A DNA stretch of 64,000 nucleotides from Bacteroidota bacterium. GTDB lineage: Bacteria; Bacteroidota; Bacteroidia; Bacteroidales; Dysgonomonadaceae. This document shows positions 61,601 through 64,000 of the stretch, piece by piece. The DNA lies in NCBI GenBank assembly GCA_023437305.1, contig JAEZGN010000016.1, forward strand, positions 1 to 64,000, given 5' to 3'. How positions within the stretch are numbered: the stretch's first letter is position 1; each line of letters starts with the position of its first letter. The notes under the pieces were generated by a model that ran no database searches, was not told the origin of the DNA, and saw only the letters and a program-made list of their open reading frames with translations. A program made the position numbers and the translations under genes.

Positions 61601-61666
61601 TTCATTGTACCGGCAATGTATTTGTATATATCCACGGATAGGAGTAAGAAGAAAGATAGGATTTAA
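58631..61666 (+). CDS. RND multidrug efflux permease (AcrB/HAE1 family)
   Basis: This 1011-residue protein has the 12-helix RND layout with two large periplasmic loops. It starts ISELSIKRPVLATVFVL and contains the proton-relay helix AVGLVVDDAIVVTENIY with the Asp-Asp pair. The second half has VAKNGILIVEFANQ. It exports drugs or lipophilic compounds by proton antiport as part of the tripartite pump. Substrate range cannot be read from sequence. It is slightly shorter than AcrB (1049) but complete. Confidence 0.95.
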   Translation: MTISELSIKRPVLATVFVLIIFLLGLIGYTYLGVREYPNIDNPIISVDVSYPGANAEIIENQITEPLEQNINGIPGIRSLTSSSSQGSCRITVEFELSVDLETAANDVRDKVSRAQRYLPRDCDPPTVSKADADANPIIQISIQSEKRSLLELSEIAELTVKERLQTIPNVSAVEIWGQNRYSMRLWLDPVKMASYGITPMDVKSAVDKENVELPSGSIEGDNLELSIRTLGLMQTPEEFNNMIIKEDNYNVVRFRDVGTAELGTENYKSIMRRNGVPAVSTVIIPQPGANQIEISDEAMVRLEQLKKDLPEDVKIEVAFDNTKFIRASIAEVEETVYIAFALVVIIIFLFLRDWRVTLVPCVVIPVSLVGAFFVMYVAGFSINVLSMLAVVLAVGLVVDDAIVVTENIYLKIEGGMTPKQAGIEGSKEIFFAVISTTVSVVAVFFPIVFLEGMTGRLFREFSIVIAGAVLISAFVALTFTPMLATKLLKKKEQAGWFYRKTDPFFQWLTKAYDNGLQHFLRHKIIIWPIIILTLVGIGYLVSAIPSEMAPLEDRSQITIRTSGPEGSTYEFNRNYTEKIGVIADSVAPERLINTMRAWTGGGMVNLTLPDIKDRERSQMEIANELTKAVRKETEARAFVQQQSTFGGRRSSMPIQYVLQATNLEKLEEFIPQFMRKVQESPMFQMADVNLKFTKPETRIIIDRDKAAILRVSTRDIGQTLQYALSGQRMGYFYMNGKQYQILGEINRQQRNTPLDLKSIYLKNLGGNMIQMDNLVRLEESVAPPQLYRYNRFKSATVSAGLSPGVTIGAGLEEMDRIAKETLDDTFRTALAGDSKDFSESSSSLMFAFILAVLLIFLILAAQFESFKDPFVIMLTVPLAIAGALLFMYIKDITMNIFSQIGIIMLIGLVAKNGILIVEFANQRQEAGMSKLEAIQGAAVQRLRPILMTSFSTVLGLLPLVFASAEGANGRMAMGVAVIGGMMISTLLTIFIVPAMYLYISTDRSKKKDRI

Positions 61667-61709
61667 TAAATATGAATTTATCTACAATATAACAACTATA
61701 TACCAGAAA

Positions 61710-61759
61710 AAAGGTAACAAATAAAAAGAGGTGAAAGCTGTTACTTTTGTCACCTTTTG
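61710..61759 (-). repeat. Bipartite inverted-repeat element, copy 2
   Basis: This is the reverse-orientation copy of the element at 30045-30096. The 21-nt part is at 61759-61739 and is identical; the TGTTACCTTT part is at 61719-61710; they are 19 nt apart (21 in copy 1). It lies between the RND permease stop and the TolC start, inside an apparent operon. Confidence 0.75.
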
Positions 61760-61778
61760 GCTAAGAAGAATTTTGACG

Positions 61779-63098
61779 ATGAAAAAGTATATATTAATTA
61801 TTGCTCTGGTAGTAGCTATACCAAGCGTATCTGATTGTCAGGTTGTATTCGATCTGAAAAGATGTATCGAAACCGGATTGCAAAAAAACTATGACATTCG
61901 CATTATGCGCAATAATCAGGAAATATCGGACAACAATCTCACTCTGGGAAATGCAGGATACCTACCTACTGTAGATCTTACAACAGGATATTCAGGTTCG
62001 GTAAACAATACAACACAAAATTTGGCTAATGGAGAGAAAAATAAGGATAGCGGCATACATAATCAATTATTAAATGCCGGTGTAAATCTAAATTGGACTG
62101 TTTTTGATGGGTTCAATATTCAAACGAATCACCAACGCCTAAAGGAGTTGCAAAAGATGGGCGAATTGAATACCCGCCTAACAATAGAAAATTTTGTATC
62201 GAGCCTAGCTTCAGAGTATTACAATTACATCCAGCAAAACATTCGACTAAAAAACTTGAAATCAGCAGTTAAGCTATCTAAAGAAAGATTACGTATAGTT
62301 GAAGCCAGGTATGAAATCGGAGCCGGCTCTCGGCTCGATCTTCAACAAGCAAAAGTAGACTTCAATAGCGACAGTTCGCGATTAATTAAGCAGTATGAAA
62401 TTCTATACGCATCTCGTATATCTCTTAACCAAATGATGGCTGCGGATAATATCGAGCAACTAATTGTTACTACCGACTCTATTATTGAATTCAATCAGTT
62501 TATAAATAAAGAAGATATTTGGCAAAAGACTCTATCTTCAAATACATTCCTCTTGTTATCAAATAAAAATAAGAACCTTAGTTTGCTTGATTTAAAAACA
62601 GCCCAAAGCGAAAATTATCCATATTTAAAACTCAATGCGGGATATGGTTACACAAAAAACATTTACAACACAGGAACTATAAATAATCAAAATAATCTGG
62701 GACTAACCTATGGAGTAACTCTAGGATTCAATCTGTTTGATGGCTTCAATAGAAAAAGAAAACAAAAAAATGCCCGTATAGAAGTTGAAAATAAAGAACT
62801 CCAATACGAGCAAACTATACTCTCTCTAAAAGCCGATTTTTCGAATATGTGGATGGCTTATAGAAATAATATAGATCTGACAAATCTTGAAAAAGAAAAT
62901 GTACAGACAGCAAAAGAAAACCATGAAATAGCCATCGAACGCTACAAACTTGGAGACCTGTCAGGTATAGAATTACGAGAGGCACAAAACAGTCTATTAG
63001 AAGCCGAAGAAAGACTTATTCAGGCTGAATATAATACAAAATTATGTGAAATATCCCTTATGCAAATTAGTGGGCAAGTAATTTCATATTCGGAGTAA
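61779..63098 (+). CDS. TolC-family outer-membrane efflux protein
   Basis: This 439-residue protein has a signal peptide (MKKYILIIALVVAIPSVSDCQ) and two OEP repeats (about 40-225 and 250-435) with long coiled-coil helices. Typical segments are ARYEIGAGSRLDLQQAKVDF and ERYKLGDLSGIELREAQNSLLEAEERLIQAEYN, the duplicated TolC motif. It would form the trimeric exit duct of the RND pump encoded upstream. The ATG at 61779 was chosen over a GTG at 61731, which lies inside the repeat element. Confidence 0.93.
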   Translation: MKKYILIIALVVAIPSVSDCQVVFDLKRCIETGLQKNYDIRIMRNNQEISDNNLTLGNAGYLPTVDLTTGYSGSVNNTTQNLANGEKNKDSGIHNQLLNAGVNLNWTVFDGFNIQTNHQRLKELQKMGELNTRLTIENFVSSLASEYYNYIQQNIRLKNLKSAVKLSKERLRIVEARYEIGAGSRLDLQQAKVDFNSDSSRLIKQYEILYASRISLNQMMAADNIEQLIVTTDSIIEFNQFINKEDIWQKTLSSNTFLLLSNKNKNLSLLDLKTAQSENYPYLKLNAGYGYTKNIYNTGTINNQNNLGLTYGVTLGFNLFDGFNRKRKQKNARIEVENKELQYEQTILSLKADFSNMWMAYRNNIDLTNLEKENVQTAKENHEIAIERYKLGDLSGIELREAQNSLLEAEERLIQAEYNTKLCEISLMQISGQVISYSE

Positions 63099-63160
63099 AT
63101 AAAATGAGCATCTGTCGTATTCTGTTGTCTGTTTTGTAAAAATAAATACAGGTATTTCTT

Positions 63161-64000
63161 TTATACCCAAATTTGAGAATTGCCAGTGGTATCTATATTA
63201 TTTTGATCAAGTTGTTCAAATTCTGAATTATTGCTAATAAACTCAGGAACGAGAGCTTTCATATGACGTACAAGTTTGTATTTTTCGTTCCTCTGAGCAA
63301 TCAAAATTAACTGCTCTATTTGAGGTAAGATATCCTGAAAATGGTATTCTCTTACTTTGGCCATCATAATCTTTTTGTGAGAAGTCTGTTCTGTTATTTC
63401 AGAGTCATTCAATAACTCCTCATACAGCTTCTCTCCGGGCCTTAATCCTGAAAATTGAATTTCGATATCTCTTTCCGGAACTAAACCGGCCAACTCTATC
63501 ATTTTTTTTGCTAAATCATAGATCCTCACAGGTTGCCCCATATCAAAGACATAAATATAACCAGATTTACCGATGACAGAAGCTTCCATAACGAGACGAC
63601 ATGCCTCTGGAATTGTCATAAAATAACGGGTTATTTCAGGGTCAGTTACCGTTATCGGCCCTCCTTTTTCTATTTGCTTCCTAAATAACGGAATAACAGA
63701 ACCATTACTACCTAATACGTTACCAAAGCGAGTAGTTACAAACTTAGTGTGAGATTTATTTTTCTTCATATCGGTTGCACAAGACTGAACATATATCTCT
63801 GCAATACGTTTAGTAGCCCCCATAATATTGGTAGGGTTTACAGCCTTATCTGTTGAGACCATAATAAACATCTCAACATCATATTTAATAGCCAAATCAA
63901 CTAATATCTTTGTACCTAATACGTTGGTAATTACAGCTTCACAGGGATATCTTTCCATCATTGGTACATGCTTATAAGCAGCCGCATGGTAAACGATATT
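63161..64000 (-). CDS. CapD/FlaA1-type nucleotide-sugar dehydratase, partial
   Basis: This is the C-terminal 279 residues of a gene that runs off the right edge of the window. The frame enters with VYHAAAYKHVPMMERYP, the family segment after the first half of the Rossmann fold. It continues through the catalytic-region STDKAVNPTNIMGATKRIAE (a TDK variant of the active site with Lys) and RFGNVLGSNGSVIPLF to FSGLRPGEKLYEELL. Such proteins are UDP-N-acetylglucosamine 4,6-dehydratases used for capsule or O-antigen sugars. The N-terminal membrane domain of the long form, if present, lies outside. Confidence 0.9.
   Translation of the reverse strand, partial: NIVYHAAAYKHVPMMERYPCEAVITNVLGTKILVDLAIKYDVEMFIMVSTDKAVNPTNIMGATKRIAEIYVQSCATDMKKNKSHTKFVTTRFGNVLGSNGSVIPLFRKQIEKGGPITVTDPEITRYFMTIPEACRLVMEASVIGKSGYIYVFDMGQPVRIYDLAKKMIELAGLVPERDIEIQFSGLRPGEKLYEELLNDSEITEQTSHKKIMMAKVREYHFQDILPQIEQLILIAQRNEKYKLVRHMKALVPEFISNNSEFEQLDQNNIDTTGNSQIWV

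Noticed and set aside
61731..61778. GTG at 61731 as the TolC start
   Set aside because: It lies inside the dispersed repeat element and would place 16 residues before a normal signal peptide that begins at the ATG 61779.
63125..63160. Possible terminator after the TolC gene
   Set aside because: AAATA/TATTT gives a 5-bp stem with a 4-nt loop in AT-rich DNA, not distinguishable from background.
1..64000. Insertion sequences, CRISPR arrays, tRNA or rRNA genes
   Set aside because: No transposase, terminal repeats, spaced repeat arrays or cloverleaf-like sequence was recognised by reading both strands; short RNAs could still be missed without a covariance search.

Overview
The window reads as chromosomal DNA of a low-GC anaerobic or facultative Bacteroidales bacterium, most like Dysgonomonas or a close relative. 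The genus is an inference. Supporting signs are promoters of the Bacteroidetes type (TTTG, about 19-21 bp, TAnnTTTG), lipoproteins with short lipoboxes, a carboxypeptidase-domain TonB receptor, a protease that appears to carry a type IX secretion C-terminal domain, and ResB/CcsA cytochrome c maturation genes behind nrfHA. No insertion sequence, prophage, CRISPR array, rRNA or tRNA gene was seen.

Layout. 0.3-6.1 kb: a cysteine-less thioredoxin-fold lipoprotein, greA-HIT, a VWA lipoprotein, a DUF1801 protein and a U32 (TrhP-like) protein. 6.5-16.9 kb: a nitrogen-oxide block with nrfH-nrfA-porin-resB-ccsA, a Crp/Fnr regulator of the HcpR type, and hcp-cupin-DUF438/HHE/PAS-DUF1858/DUF2249. The same perfect 16-bp palindrome precedes nrfH and hcp at identical distance from the -7 box, so both operons look like one regulon. 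17.1-23.7 kb: an AddB-like nuclease, an AspT-type transporter and an L,D-transpeptidase. 23.7-29.9 kb (minus strand): a tightly packed run aroK-secreted protease-radA-CAT-like-HAD-folC. 30.3-36.2 kb: HAD, Nudix, a PurM-family protein, a tiny Cys/Lys-rich secreted protein, topB and panB. 36.5-40.9 kb: a TonB receptor and its lipoprotein partner.

41.3-45.9 kb holds the most unusual locus: a TetR regulator with a perfect 18-bp palindromic operator and a second, diverged copy before the next operon. That operon encodes outer-membrane phospholipase A, a membrane thioredoxin-like protein with SxxC, a FabH-like ketoacyl synthase, a stand-alone LpxC and a DUF6132 membrane protein. It looks like a regulated outer-membrane lipid or lipid A remodelling module. 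46-49 kb: a PCMD-domain lipoprotein, a beta-barrel and a DUF3667 membrane protein. 49-53.6 kb (minus): nadA-nadB-nadC and a winged-helix protein. 53.7-57.2 kb: hexokinase, and a Tat-exported Fe-S aldo/keto reductase paired with a DUF6599 protein. 57.4-63.1 kb: a complete RND efflux operon. The right end cuts a CapD-type nucleotide-sugar gene.

Two further signals lie outside genes. A roughly 50-nt bipartite inverted-repeat element occurs twice (30.05 kb and, reversed, 61.73 kb) with a 21-nt identical part. A 14-bp perfect inverted repeat sits before the RND operon. Start codons were moved inward from the longest reading frame wherever a downstream ATG begins the recognisable signal peptide or domain.
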